From Henckelia pumila (Eukaryota; Streptophyta; Magnoliopsida; Lamiales; Gesneriaceae): DNA of 64,000 nt. The stretch's first letter is position 1, and each line of letters begins with the position of its first letter. The DNA lies in the NCBI RefSeq assembly GCF_033568475.1, contig NC_133123.1, positions 248,001 through 312,000 of the forward strand, given 5' to 3'. The notes under the pieces are model-generated. The model ran no database searches, had not been told where the DNA came from, and saw only the letters and a program-made list of their open reading frames with translations. Shown piece by piece: positions 10,460 through 22,011 of this stretch. The position numbers and the translations under genes were made by a program.

Positions 10460-11877
10460 CTACTAACACTTGAAAGTTTTAGCCAATCACAAAATAATAA
10501 CCGCATAAACTCACAATCTCCGCAACTCAAGTTCAAAACACCATTCTCCAAATTCAATTCAAACATTCATAGATCATGAGGACTTTTCAAGGATATCATA
10601 GGATCAAATATAGGATATTAATAAAAAACACTCACAATTAGGTAAATGCAAAGAATAAACGTGTAAGTGTTTAGATCAAAATTCATAATCATTAAAAGCA
10701 TCAATCAACAGTCCATATGCTAAATTCTCGCAACTCTTCTCCACTAGTATATTGGGCAACTGAGACTCGGTCAATAGGACTTATTCAGCTTATAATGTAA
10801 GGTCTGGCTCATGGCTACAAATGAAGGATAAGAATTCAAAATAAGGAGTAATTCATATTATCAAACTCAATTACGACTCCTTTTTCATTCACAATTTCAC
10901 TTCTATTTCAATTCACTTCATTTCTCAACTTTTTCACAACTCTTCTTTTCAGAACTTTTTCAACTCTCTACCACATTTTTCAACTCTTTTTTTCTACTAC
11001 CTTTTTTTTTTCTTTTCAATTCATCCACCACACCAATCCTTTTTTTTCAAATAAAGCTAGGAGCATACAACATTTTAGCATTCAAATTACTCCCTTAAAG
11101 GTAGGAAATAGTGTATAGGTTATTCAGGTAGTCAATGTAGGACCTTGAAATAATGACGAATGGGGGTATAATCACACGTTTACACGCATGCCATTCGATT
11201 TTCAATAAAGCTCAAACAAGGTACTAGGGATAAAATAGATAATTAGGTAGCTTGAAAGGCTCAAACGAATTCAGAAAAATCGCCTAAATCATTCCTAATC
11301 TCAATTTTGCCCGTATTTCGCCTCGAAGAGTGTCCGAACTAGTTCTAGACAAGTCTCAATCCACAATTAAATCATACAAATTCAATCAGTGCAGAAAAAG
11401 AATAATCATCAGCAGTTAAAGATGATTTTCAACAAATTTCAGATCTCTCGTACCTCAATGTACTAATATACAAGTGTAGCTCAAATGGGCAACTAAGGAT
11501 AAATTCAATGAAAATTAGGCCCAAAAATTTCAAATAGTGCCTCAATCATATCTATGTCTGTATGTCTCAAAAATCAGATTCAAGCATTAATCACAGAGTA
11601 TATAGGAAATTTTTCATCTACTTGGTTCCATTTTTTCAAAAATATTTGTTAGATAAACGGACAATCATGGATTTCAGTTATAGCACAAAAATATTTTTCA
11701 TTGGCCATGCATCCATTTCTTTCTCAACTCAATTCAACTCAACTCAACAAAAACAACAATTAAAAAATTTTATCTATAAAGCACACAATAAAATTCAACT
11801 ACTCAAATGTCAACCAAACAACTAAATCACTAAATCAAAAACTAATTCTCCCCCCAAACTTAATGTAATCATTGTCC
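10460..11877 (-). other. 3' noncoding region of the Athila-like element
   Basis: AT-rich and C/T-rich on the plus strand, with no convincing gene. A purine tract in element orientation (AAGTTTGGGGGGAGAATT) at 11845-11862 is PPT-like. The region runs to the copia A insertion point. Confidence 0.6.
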
Positions 11878-13146
11878 CTAATGATTAAAAACAATAAAAA
11901 GAACAAGGGACTCATACCTTCGACACCGAGCATCAGGACTCGGCGTCATCATCATCATCTCCATGGAACGAAGGTGCAGCAGCAGCAGTATCATCAGAAG
12001 ACCACTGCGGAGGAGCTGGATAAGGCACAACAGTGGGCGGATAATTCTAGGCAAGAGCGGCGCGAAGACATTCATAAACCGCTCTACCGTAGTTTTTAGC
12101 GGATAAGCCAAGGTGAAGTCATGCATATATGTCATATGTGCTCGCATCATCCTCCACTGCTTCTTCATCTGAGAAAGCACGGCCGTAGAATCATCACGAG
12201 TAGAATACTCAGGGGCCGGATGTGTCGGTAGTGACATAGGTCCTTCCAAATGGGAAGGTGCTGGCTCAAAATGTGGTAGTGGCTCCGAGGGTTGCGGTGG
12301 TTCAGCTGCCTGTTCAGAAGTACTGGCTGCTTTCTTCTTTTTGTCCCGTCTCAATGCACCAGTAATTCTTATAGGACCTCGAATTGGAAGAATCTGCTCT
12401 GTATCATCCCACACAACACCAGCTAACCGGCAAAGTTGAGTAATCAAGGACGAGTGGGGTAAACTGATAGTCGAGGAACCCCTAACTGCAGCAATAATAG
12501 ACTCCTGAATTACTCTCCCAGCATCAACGGATTTCCCTGTCACAATGCAGTACACCAGTCCAGCTCTAACCTTAGTCACATCGGATGTATGCCCAGATGG
12601 AAACATCCTGGCAGCCACAAACTCATGCCAATTATTCGCTTCTCGTCGAAGAAATATGGATGGAAATGTAACAACTTCATCCTTCGCATTCTTCTTCCAT
12701 TCCGCCCCATCCTCACACAAGGTCTGAAGTACAATGTTATCTGGATATGACTGATTCTTAAATACCTCATACTCATCATCTGCAATGTCCAAATCTGGCA
12801 TTTCATAGAGACGGTTAATTGTACTCTTATCAAAAGACACCAATTTCCCTCGAACTCAAACTTTCAAATTCACGTCTTTGACCATCAAATTTGCATAAAA
12901 CTCATGAATCAATGATATAACAGCATCTGGTGGACTCCTCACAAATGTCTCCCAACCTCGTCTCTTAGCTTCAATTAACGCCGGTGCACTATGCTCTCTC
13001 AAACTCATTCCTCTTTCTTTGTGCATCCCTCGCTCCATTACATCAAAACAATACTCCTCTGCTGTGGCATTCCAAAATCTATGTCTATCATATGAAGCAG
13101 CAGAGGACGACGAAATTGCTCCTTTCCCTTTGGTTTTCGGTGGCAT
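11878..13146 (-). pseudogene. Env-position ORF of the Athila-like element (plant transposon protein domain), broken
   Basis: Two blocks in one frame: 13146-12856 (96 residues, starting MPPKTKGKG) and 12843-11878 (321 residues), separated by a TGA at 12858-12856. The sequence resembles the putative plant transposon protein domain often found after pol in Athila-type elements: a helical N-terminal half and a central LYCIVTGK-type segment. A Pro/Glu-rich region follows. The natural acidic tail (a run of Asp then AES and a stop at 11933) is visible in a different frame, so there is also a frameshift near 12050-12090, with another stop nearby in the tail frame. Function of the family is unknown. 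Confidence 0.7.
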
Positions 13147-14247
13147 TGTAACTCAATAATTTAACTCACTTCAAATCAAATGCCTCAAACAATGCAATAA
13201 ACTCCCAACAATTCCAGCAACCAACGTTCAAATATAACCCAAGCAATTCAACAAACACTTGGTAGGCATTAATACAATGATATAGAATTTCACTGCCGCA
13301 AACGTACTCCAATCCACAACTCAGACAAAACTCAGACAACCCAATAGCCTCAAATCACAACATTTATCAAGAATCAAATATAAGGGATAAAATTTCAGCT
13401 TTTGTACCGTTCACGAATACATTTTCCAAATTCTTCAATTTCCCCTTTCTCGACAAGCTGAGATGGAGCAAGATCAATTTTGAGAATCTCTGCCTTGTAA
13501 TTAAGATCACAATCCTTGAGCTGATGATATTTTGTTGAGTAGAAGATTTACGATGATCATGCCCTTGCGTGAGATTTAAATATGGACTGGGGATTGTGAT
13601 TTAAGTCTGGGAGGAATCGAATCTGAAGTGGGCTTTTAAACTCCTGAAAAGTAATGCGTGCGCGATAGCGCTGTTCAGTCGCGCGTTAGCGCTTGATGTT
13701 GCGCTAGTGAAGTAGCGCGATAGCGCTTGATAATGGCGCTATAAAGGAGCGCGTTAGCGCATGGTGGAGCGCGGTTAAGGAGCGCGTTAGCGCATGTTGC
13801 TTGCGCTGCTGGAGTGCGCGATAGCGCATGCTTCTTGCGCTAGTATGGAGGGCGATAGCGCATGGTGAGGCGCTATTCAGTAGTGCGATGGCGCAAGGCG
13901 TAGCGCTGTTCGTGTAGCTTCAGTGCGTAGAGTGGAGGCGGGCGCGCATAAGCCTCTGATTTCAACTCCCAAATCTTGAGCGGACGCCTCCAATCTTGGG
14001 CGAGCGCCCATAATGCGCTGCAAGAAGACCAAAATCCTGAAAAATAATTCAACAATTTTAAAATTAGGCCTCCAAAATAATCAACAATAATTCAAAAATC
14101 ATAAAATTAACTAATGAGCAAAAAATAAAAATAACAAAAAAATTAAAGCAGAAATTTAAATAAATAAAAAAAATAAAACAAAAATTTTTTTGGGTTGCCT
14201 TCCAAAAAAGCGCTTGGTTTAGAGTCGCCAGCCCGACTTTCAAAGTA
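13147..14247 (-). other. Noncoding spacer of the Athila-like element
   Basis: It separates the gag-protease stop from the env-position ORF where pol would normally lie. Besides the minisatellite it holds a GC-rich stretch (13900-14030) and an A-rich stretch (14090-14190). No RT or integrase motif is seen in any frame. Confidence 0.65.
13660..13896 (-). repeat. 34-base minisatellite with GCGC(GATA/GTTA)GCGC cores
   Basis: The 12-mer GCGCGATAGCGC or GCGCGTTAGCGC occurs exactly at 13660, 13681, 13715, 13749, 13782 and 13816, with degenerate copies near 13850 and 13884. From 13681 on, spacing is 33-34 bases. Each core is a dyad able to form a small hairpin. One exact copy of the core also sits in the element's own LTR at 27185-27196. 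The array lies in the spacer between gag-protease and the env-position ORF. Confidence 0.85.
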
Positions 14248-16482
14248 TTAAGTCTTCCCTTTCTCTTTCACGCGCCAAATAAATTCCACGATCCGCCTTT
14301 TAAATTTTGCTTTTTTCGTGGCCTTCTTTGGTGTTTTTGGCGCTCTCTCATTCGATGAATCAACCGCAAAATCAGATCTTTTACAGTTCTCCCGGTTCAT
14401 AACCGGTTCAATTGAGCATAAGTCTTCGATGGATGGATTAGATGTCTTCATGAATAAGTTGAACATCACTCTCTCGCCTTCCACACCCATCGACAACGCA
14501 CCCTTCTTCACTTCTATCTTGGCATCAGCCGTGGCCAAGAATGGTCTCCCAAAAATGAGTGGAGCACCATGATCTGCTTCTATATCCAATATCACAAAAT
14601 CCACTGGTAAGATGAATTTATCCACCTTGACTAGAACATGTTCAACAATTCCTAGTGGATATTTAATGCTCCGATCCGCCAATTGCAATGAAATCTTAGT
14701 CGATTTCATGTCTCCCAACTCCAAGGCCCTGTAAATAGATAATGACATTAAGTTAATACTGGCCCCTAAATCACAAAGTGCATTATTAAAATAAGAAGAG
14801 CCAATAGAACAAGGAATAGTAAAACTTCCTGGATCCTTAAGCTTTTGTGGCATCTTCTTTTGCAGCACCGCACTGCACTCTTCAGTCAAATTGACCACCT
14901 TGTTCTCTAGCAGTCTCCTTTTCTTGGACATCATCTCCTTGATGAATTTTGCGTAGTTCGGCATTTGTTCCAAAGCATCAGAAAAGGGGATGTTGATGTG
15001 AATTTTCTTGAAAATCTCCAAGAATTTGGAGAACTGCTCGTCCAATGCTTTCTTTTTGAACCTCTGCGGGTAGGGAAGTGGAGGCTTATACATCGGTTTT
15101 GGCTCCTTCTCCTCAACTTTTTCCTCAAATTTCTTCTCATCAACAGCAGGTTCTTGAATTCCAACTTCTTTTCCACTTCTCAACTCTATGGAATTGCACT
15201 GCTCCTTGGGATTTACCTCAGTATTGCTAGGGAACTGGCCGCGGTTGTTGTCCTTCAGTGCGTTCGCCAACTGCCCTATGCTGGTTTCCATGGATTGCAA
15301 CACAACACCCATGTTGGTCATGTGCGTCTCCAAACTGTCAAGTCGAGACTCAGTTCTTGCCATCCTCTTACCTGATTCCTGCACAAAGGTACTAACCACA
15401 TCCTCCAAAGACAACTTACCATCACCCTTATTAGTATTGTTAGCATAAGAAAAATCTTCATGATTTCGAAAATTATGGTGAAAGGTATTGGAAATAGGAT
15501 TACCTCTGTACGCTCCATATCCTCTGTAGCCATTTGGATTTATATAATTAACTTGCTCTATAGCCGGTGATCCTTCAACTCCATTTGAATCTGCAACATT
15601 AATTTTATTCAAAGAAGCTACCTGTATAGTCAGTGCAGATAATTGAGCAGTGATGGACGTGAGAGGATCCACTGCATACACTCCAGCCGGCTTCTTTACT
15701 CCTATACGCTCAGATGGCCATTGGAAACTATTGACCGTCATCTCCTCCATCATATCATAAGCCTGAACATGATCCTTCGCAAATATAGTACCTCCAGCTG
15801 CTGAGTCCACATTCATTCTCGTAGGCGCATTCAGTCCGTTGTAAAACCACTCAATCTGTTCCCAATCTGAAAAATTATGGTTAGGACAACGTCTTAATAA
15901 TTCTTTATACCTTTTCCACGCCTCGTAAAGCTGTTCAGAGTCCATCTGCCTGAAAGTACTGATCTCAATCTTCAGTTGGGTGGTTTTGGCAGGTGGAAAA
16001 TATTTCGCAAGAAATTTTTCTGCCATCCCCTCCCAAGTAGTGATGCTTCCAAGCGGCAATGATTGCAACCAACTTCTGGCTTGATCCCTGAGAGAAAACG
16101 GAAACAAGCGTAAACGTATAATATCCTCAGACACACCATTAATTTTTACCGTATCGGTTATCTCCAAAAAAATGCGTAAGTGTAGATAAGGATCGGCATT
16201 GGCGCTCCCATTAAATTGGTTCTGTTGAACCATGTTGATCAATGCAGGCTTCAGCTCAAAATTGTTTGCATTGATAGTTCCTCGAGCGATTCCAGAATAA
16301 TGAGTCTGGATCGTCGGTCTGAAGTGATCTTTAATAGGCACTAGGGGAGCTTGGTTTTCTTCTTGTTCAGCCATTCTTTCAATTTCTTCTCTTCTCTCTC
16401 TTCGCAAAGCACGTGCAGTGCGCTCGATCTCCGGATCAAAAAATAGAGAGTTAGAACTTTGAGATCGTCGCATAGACTGCAA
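14248..16482 (-). CDS. Gag-protease of the Athila-like element
   Basis: 744 residues, uninterrupted. The N-terminus has a charged Arg/Glu helix (residues 20-40). The retrotransposon gag (capsid-like) domain follows at about 75-245, with the WL.S.P.GSI..W....KF..KYFPP pattern. A Gln/Ser coiled-coil segment (370-410) and a Lys/Glu-rich linker come next, then a retropepsin-like aspartic protease at about 545-690 with DLGAS at 571-575 in place of DT/SGA, as is common in Athila Gag-Pro. The C-terminus is very basic. It starts 104 bases after the PBS. RT and integrase are absent downstream, so its products could only package RNA if another element supplies pol. Confidence 0.88.
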   Translation of the reverse strand: MQSMRRSQSSNSLFFDPEIERTARALRRERREEIERMAEQEENQAPLVPIKDHFRPTIQTHYSGIARGTINANNFELKPALINMVQQNQFNGSANADPYLHLRIFLEITDTVKINGVSEDIIRLRLFPFSLRDQARSWLQSLPLGSITTWEGMAEKFLAKYFPPAKTTQLKIEISTFRQMDSEQLYEAWKRYKELLRRCPNHNFSDWEQIEWFYNGLNAPTRMNVDSAAGGTIFAKDHVQAYDMMEEMTVNSFQWPSERIGVKKPAGVYAVDPLTSITAQLSALTIQVASLNKINVADSNGVEGSPAIEQVNYINPNGYRGYGAYRGNPISNTFHHNFRNHEDFSYANNTNKGDGKLSLEDVVSTFVQESGKRMARTESRLDSLETHMTNMGVVLQSMETSIGQLANALKDNNRGQFPSNTEVNPKEQCNSIELRSGKEVGIQEPAVDEKKFEEKVEEKEPKPMYKPPLPYPQRFKKKALDEQFSKFLEIFKKIHINIPFSDALEQMPNYAKFIKEMMSKKRRLLENKVVNLTEECSAVLQKKMPQKLKDPGSFTIPCSIGSSYFNNALCDLGASINLMSLSIYRALELGDMKSTKISLQLADRSIKYPLGIVEHVLVKVDKFILPVDFVILDIEADHGAPLIFGRPFLATADAKIEVKKGALSMGVEGERVMFNLFMKTSNPSIEDLCSIEPVMNRENCKRSDFAVDSSNERAPKTPKKATKKAKFKRRIVEFIWRVKEKGKT

Positions 16483-16585
16483 TTAAAAATAAGAAGAAAT
16501 TAATTAGCAACTTAAAATTAAAATAAAAACTCTAAATTAAAATCTAGACTAATTGGTAACAAGACTAAAAATTAATCAAATTTAC

Positions 16586-16603
16586 TCCCCGGCAACGGCG
16601 CCA
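16586..16603 (-). other. Primer binding site of the Athila-like element (tRNA-Asp type)
   Basis: In element orientation it reads TGGCGCCGTTGCCGGGGA, the PBS sequence widely seen in Athila/Tat elements and matching tRNA-Asp. It lies just inside the 5' LTR end near 16613. Confidence 0.88.
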
Positions 16604-16612
16604 AAAACTTCT

Positions 16613-16675
16613 TGTGAAAATTTCCTCGCAAGCGTACGAGTGTCAAGTTTTAATATAGTGATAAAATCAAGTATC
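16613..16675 (-). repeat. Athila-like 5' LTR, inner fragment
   Basis: The 63 bases next to the PBS, beginning TGTG on the plus strand. The LTR is cut at 16675 by copia B and resumes at 26156. GTATC at 16671-16675 is repeated at 26151-26155. Confidence 0.82.
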
Positions 16676-18538
16676 TGTTGGAAAAAACTGGCGTTCAGAT
16701 CAATCACGATTGATACCCGGTGCAGCGGAAGTTTAAAATTTTATTATGGAACGATTCCATAGTGTGGGTATCAACCGTTCAACGATTAAATTATAAGTGT
16801 GTGTAAAATCAAATAACAATTATTAAATTTTACCTTCAATCTCGAAGCGAGATTATTGGACACCACACAGATTTCTCTGCGCTTCTTGTATCTCCCAGGA
16901 ACTGATGAACTCCTTCAATCAGGTCCACGAATGAGGTTTTAATCCCTCTGATAGATTGCACTAGAAAATCTATCAGAAGTTTTTCTGCGAAGAGATTAAA
17001 CGAATCTGATTCGTTATTCCTGACTGCAATTAAAAATCACAGACCGGAAATTCTCTGACAGAGCAAGGAGGGGTCGGCCGAAATATAAGAGAGAGAGGCT
17101 AGGGTTTTTCGATTTCTGCTCTCAAAATTATGACCTGTTGTGTTTTATTTCTGTACTGCAATAACTTATTTATAATGCAGGCCACTAACAGCTTAGGGCC
17201 CATTAGTCATAAGTTGAGGCCCGACAAGCAAAGCCCGCACGTTCAGAAATTAATATAAAATTCATCGTGACTCCGATTGATGAACCGATTTTACCAATGT
17301 GCACAGAAACCATTTCTGCACATTTTAAAGTCAAAATAAATTTTCTTGAATCCGAATTCAGTGGTTTCCAAAAATGTCCATCCCTATGTCATTTTAGGAA
17401 ATCCTACTCCCTTACTCTTATTTAAGAAGTCCAACTCCTTAGTTCATTAAATTTAACTCTTTAAATTTAACTATCTCAACGGGGATTAAAACTTCATTAC
17501 ACTGTGTGACCCTCAATGGTTCAGGGATACAGCTAGCCGTGGGCTCACAACTCCTTGTGACTCGGAACAACACTTTCCGACTTGCCCAACGAATCATGGT
17601 AAAGCGCCTAGCAACATCGCCCCATGATTCCCTAGGTATCACTGATAGTGCCTACAAGAACCAGTAGATTTTGGTTAGCGTACAGTACGGTCCCTTCATC
17701 CATATATCCCGATCGAATCAACAACCATTGGTATATCGAGAGTCGCTCAAGATTCGATAACTATGCAATACATCTTGAAGATCAAATTAGTGACATCGCA
17801 TGTGCTACTAAGAAACCATTTCTTAAATCACATCAAGTACTCTGGCCAGAGATTCGTCACACTAATATCTCCTCAGATCGCATAGGATATCCACACTCGC
17901 AAGTATGTGGTGAATCCTTGACAACAATGCATCGACTCCTATATGTGTTGTAACTGTACCCAATCCCGACACCTGATGACCCCCATAGAGTCGATAAACG
18001 AGTCAAAGCACAGTACTAGCATATAGAGTCTCCATGATGTTTCAAGTAGTAAGGACTAATGGTGTACAACCAAAACCGCGGACTTTATCCACTCGATAAG
18101 TGATAACCACTTGGAAAGTCCGGATAGGGTAGTTCGATTATTCATCCTATGAATATCCATTTGCATGCTTCGAACATCTCCATGTTCCCTACCAATGAAA
18201 CGTGGTACTCCGCATCGCAAATTCTAGTCTCAAGCTCGAGCGATCCTTATCCTTATTATCGGACGGCTCAATCGACTAGGAACAGTTTAGAATATACAGT
18301 GACTATAAGATGTATTTCATGATAGACATCTCCATGTTCTACCACATCTTACATACACTATGGTATATTCAAGGTCTTTATCAAAACAACAATAGTATAT
18401 CACAATATAACAATATGAAGTAATATAAAGTCATTGCCATTAATAAAAGTGTAAATTACATTAAACAAAAGATCGTTTATACAAAGAGTCATCAAAGCCC
18501 ATAGCCACAAGTTGGCTCACTGGGCACCCACTCTTTCA
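16676..18538 (-). repeat. 3' LTR of copia B
   Basis: 1863 bases, near-identical to 24288-26150. Small ORFs present in both LTRs (for example 17648-17953) have no recognisable product. Confidence 0.94.
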
Positions 18539-18549
18539 ATCTCCCACTT
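18539..18549 (-). other. Polypurine tract of copia B
   Basis: AAGTGGGAGAT in element orientation, directly before the TGAAAGAG start of the 3' LTR. It also lies just after the pol stop at 18553. Confidence 0.8.
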
Positions 18550-18552
18550 GCC

Positions 18553-21500
18553 CTATAGCCAACTAGTCATACTACGTAGACCCATTGCTTCGCGATGTTT
18601 GTCAAACAATGGTCCTGGCAAGGGCTTAGTAAGCGGATCAGCGATATTGTCTGCAGAGGCCACTCGTTCGACAGTGATGTCTCCTCTTTCCACAATCTCC
18701 CGGATGATGTGGTATTTCCTCAGTACGTGTTTGGATCTTTGATGAGACCTTGGTTCCTTTGCTTGAGCAACGGCACCCGTGTTGTCGCAGTACACCGGGA
18801 CTGGACCAACAAATTCAGGAATGACGCCCAACTCTTGGACGAAATTCCTCATCCAAACGGCCTCTTTAGCAGCAGCTGATGCTGCAATGTATTCAGCCTC
18901 AGTGGTGGAATCCGCTGTGGTGTCCTGCTTGGAACTCTTCCAAGAGACAGCACCGCCATTAAGCATGAACACAAATCCAGAGGTTGACTTCGAGTCATCC
19001 ACGTCACTTTGGAAGCTAGAGTCGGTATAGCCTTCCAATTTCAGATCTCGTCCTCCATAAACCATGAACATATTCTTAGTCCTTCGTAAGTACTTAAGAA
19101 TGTCCTTCACGGCTTTCCAATGCATTTGACCAGGATTAGACTGATATCTGCTCGTGACACTCAGAGCAAATGCTACATCCGGTCTGGTAGATATCATCCC
19201 ATACATGATACTACCTATAGCTGACGCATATGGTACATGTGTCATATTCTCTATCTCTGCATCAGTCTTGGGACACATAGACTTGGATAGAGAAACTCCA
19301 TGACACATGGGTAGATGTCCTCTCTTGGACCCATCCATTGAAAACCGTTTCAATATGGTATCGATGTAGGTTGATTGAGTGAGTCCTATCATTCTCTTAG
19401 ATCTATCTCTATAGATCTGTATCCCAAGAATGTAGGATGCCTCACCCAAATCCTTCATCGAAAATCTACCTGATAACCATATCTTTGTTGACTGCAACAT
19501 CCCTACATCATTCCCAATGAGTAGGATGTCATCAACATAAAGTACTAAGAATGTCACAGCATCCTTAACTACTTTCTTGTACACGCATGGTTCCTCCGGG
19601 TTCTTGATGAAACCAAAATCTTTTATTGTTTCATCAAATTTCTGGTTCCAACTTCTTGATGCTTGTTTTAGAACATAAATTGATCTCTGAAACTTGCATA
19701 CCTTATGCTCGCTTCCCATGGATGTGAACCCCTCAGGCTGCTTCATATAGATTTCTTCCTTAATGTCTCCATTAAGAAAAGCAGTCTTCACATCCATTTG
19801 CCATATCTCATAGTCATACCATGCAGCTATGGCAATAAGGATTCTTATGGACTTGAACATTGCAACTGGTGAAAAGGTTTCATCATAGTCAACTCCTTGC
19901 CTTTGAGTATAACCTTTCGCCATCAATCGCGCCTTGTAGGTCAATACCTTACCATCAGGCCCAAGTTTTCTCTTGTAGATCCATTTACACCCTATTGGAA
20001 CAATTCCATCGGGAGGATCTACTAAAGACCAGACTTGGTTTGTATGCATTGAATCCAATTCAGACTGCATAGCTTCAAGCCATAAATTTGAATCCGCATC
20101 AGAAATTGCTTCCTTGAAGTTTCTTGGATCACATCCAATGTCGGGTTCATCTTGATCCCCTTCAAGAAGAAGACCATATCGAACAGGAGGTCTAGAAGTC
20201 CTCTCGGATCTTCTAGGTTCAGGCGTGTCCAGCAATGGTTCCTGAGGTGTAGGATCGTTATTTTGTATTTCGGGTTCTTCTCGAACTTTTTCGAGTTCCA
20301 TCATCTCGCCTTTCTTATCCAATAAGAACTCCTTCTCCAAGAAGGTGGCATTCCTAGAAACAAACACCTTTGTTTCAGCAGGATAATAGAAATAGTATCC
20401 GATTGAATTCTTCGGATACCCCACAAAATAACATAAGCTGGATCGACTATCCAACTTGTCTCCCACTGTCTGCTTCACGTAAGCAGGACATCCCCAAATT
20501 CTCAAGTACGAATACTTAGGAGCTTTGCCATTCCATAACTCGTATGGTGTTTTGTCCACTGCTTTAGTGTGGACGTTGTTCAACAACAATACCGCCGTTT
20601 CAAGCGCATAGCCCCAAAACGAAGGTGGAAGCTCAGTGAAGCTCATCATGGATCGAACCATGTCCAACAAAGTTCGATTACGACGCTCCGATACACCATT
20701 AAGCTGTGGTGTCATAGGAGGAGTCCACTGAGAGAGAATCCCATTCTCTTTTAGATAGTCCAAGAACTCGGTACTTAAGTATTCTCCACCTCGATCCGAT
20801 CGAAGTGCTTTAATACTTTTACCTAGCTTGTTTTCTACTTCAGCCTTGAATTCTTTGAACTTTTCAAATGCTTCAGACTTATATTTCATTAAATATAAAT
20901 ACTCATACCTTGAATAATCATCAGTAAAGGTAATGAAGTAGGTGTGGCCATGTTGAGTCCCTACTCTAAATGGACCACAAACATCTGTATGGATCAAATC
21001 CAACAGATTCTGACTACGCTCAGGTTTTCCCTTAAAAGGAGATTTAGTCATTTTTCCTTTCAGGCAGGATTCACAAGTAGGTAGAGAGTTAATATCAGAC
21101 ATATCAAACATTCCCTCTCCCACTAGCTTGTTCATCCTCCTTGAGGAAATATGACCTAGCCTAGCGTGCCAAAGGTTTGCCGGGTTTTGACTATCGATTT
21201 TCCTTTTGTTTGTTGTCGCCGGTTTATCAACATAATTCACTGGAACGTCTTTTAGTTTTAAGTTGTATAGATCGTTTTCAAGTTGTCCATTTCCAATCAA
21301 ACATTCATTCTTGTAAATATTGCAAATCCCATTTACAAAATTGCAAGAATAACCATCTCTATCTAGCATAGAAACAGAAATAATGTTTTTAATTAAATCT
21401 GGAACAAATAAAACATCTCTTAAAAATAACTTAAAACCGTTCTGCAAAGTTAAACAAACATCTCCAACGGCCGTAGCTTTAACTCTGGAACCATTCCCGA

Positions 21501-21999
21501 GCCTCAGCTGGGTCTCACCCATTCTAAGCCTGCGACTTCTTGTCATCACCTGCAAATCATTGCAAATGTGAGATCCACATCCGGTATCCAATACCCAAGA
21601 AGTTGTATTAAGTGAAATGTTTATTTCAATATAGAACATACCCTTCGCAGTTCCCAACTGCTCTAGATATTCCTTGCAGTTGCGCTTCCAATGACCCGGC
21701 TTCTTACAGTAATGACAAACATCCTTGGATTTACCAATGTTTGAAGCCTTTGTCTTATGCTTCTTCTCGAGCTCGACTTTCTTGGGTGGGGCAGAACGTT
21801 TCTTACCCTTCATACTTGGCCCCTTCTTAGCAGAAGATGAGGAGCCCACCAAGAAAGCTGGCTTATCCTTCTTAAGTGTGGATTCATATGTAACGAGCAT
21901 ATTGACCATCTCTTCAAGGGTGGCCTCTATCTTGTTCATATTAAAATTTACCACAAATCCGTCAAACGAAGAAGGAAGAGACAGAAGCAGTAAATCCAC
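18553..21999 (-). CDS. Gag C-terminal part and Pol of copia B
   Basis: 1148 residues with no internal stop. A CCHC zinc knuckle (C95, C98, H103, C108), protease DTG at 138-140, the H..H..C..C zinc region of the integrase near 280-315, the integrase core (HTDVCGP, SDRGGEY, and E in the SERRNRT motif), RT with YVDD at 821-824, and RNase H with TTEAEY and YCDN motifs. The order is copia-type and resembles Tnt1-like polyproteins. The frame is continuous with the Gag N-terminal part upstream except for a TAG at 22014-22012, so the ATG at 21999 is probably not the natural start. Confidence 0.92.
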   Translation of the reverse strand: MDLLLLSLPSSFDGFVVNFNMNKIEATLEEMVNMLVTYESTLKKDKPAFLVGSSSSAKKGPSMKGKKRSAPPKKVELEKKHKTKASNIGKSKDVCHYCKKPGHWKRNCKEYLEQLGTAKGMFYIEINISLNTTSWVLDTGCGSHICNDLQVMTRSRRLRMGETQLRLGNGSRVKATAVGDVCLTLQNGFKLFLRDVLFVPDLIKNIISVSMLDRDGYSCNFVNGICNIYKNECLIGNGQLENDLYNLKLKDVPVNYVDKPATTNKRKIDSQNPANLWHARLGHISSRRMNKLVGEGMFDMSDINSLPTCESCLKGKMTKSPFKGKPERSQNLLDLIHTDVCGPFRVGTQHGHTYFITFTDDYSRYEYLYLMKYKSEAFEKFKEFKAEVENKLGKSIKALRSDRGGEYLSTEFLDYLKENGILSQWTPPMTPQLNGVSERRNRTLLDMVRSMMSFTELPPSFWGYALETAVLLLNNVHTKAVDKTPYELWNGKAPKYSYLRIWGCPAYVKQTVGDKLDSRSSLCYFVGYPKNSIGYYFYYPAETKVFVSRNATFLEKEFLLDKKGEMMELEKVREEPEIQNNDPTPQEPLLDTPEPRRSERTSRPPVRYGLLLEGDQDEPDIGCDPRNFKEAISDADSNLWLEAMQSELDSMHTNQVWSLVDPPDGIVPIGCKWIYKRKLGPDGKVLTYKARLMAKGYTQRQGVDYDETFSPVAMFKSIRILIAIAAWYDYEIWQMDVKTAFLNGDIKEEIYMKQPEGFTSMGSEHKVCKFQRSIYVLKQASRSWNQKFDETIKDFGFIKNPEEPCVYKKVVKDAVTFLVLYVDDILLIGNDVGMLQSTKIWLSGRFSMKDLGEASYILGIQIYRDRSKRMIGLTQSTYIDTILKRFSMDGSKRGHLPMCHGVSLSKSMCPKTDAEIENMTHVPYASAIGSIMYGMISTRPDVAFALSVTSRYQSNPGQMHWKAVKDILKYLRRTKNMFMVYGGRDLKLEGYTDSSFQSDVDDSKSTSGFVFMLNGGAVSWKSSKQDTTADSTTEAEYIAASAAAKEAVWMRNFVQELGVIPEFVGPVPVYCDNTGAVAQAKEPRSHQRSKHVLRKYHIIREIVERGDITVERVASADNIADPLTKPLPGPLFDKHREAMGLRSMTSWL

Positions 22000-22011
22000 A
22001 TTGAGTTCATG

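Noticed and set aside
17648-17953. 101-codon frame in both copia B LTRs
   Set aside because: Same reason: LTR duplication, no protein-like features, and opposite strand to the element.
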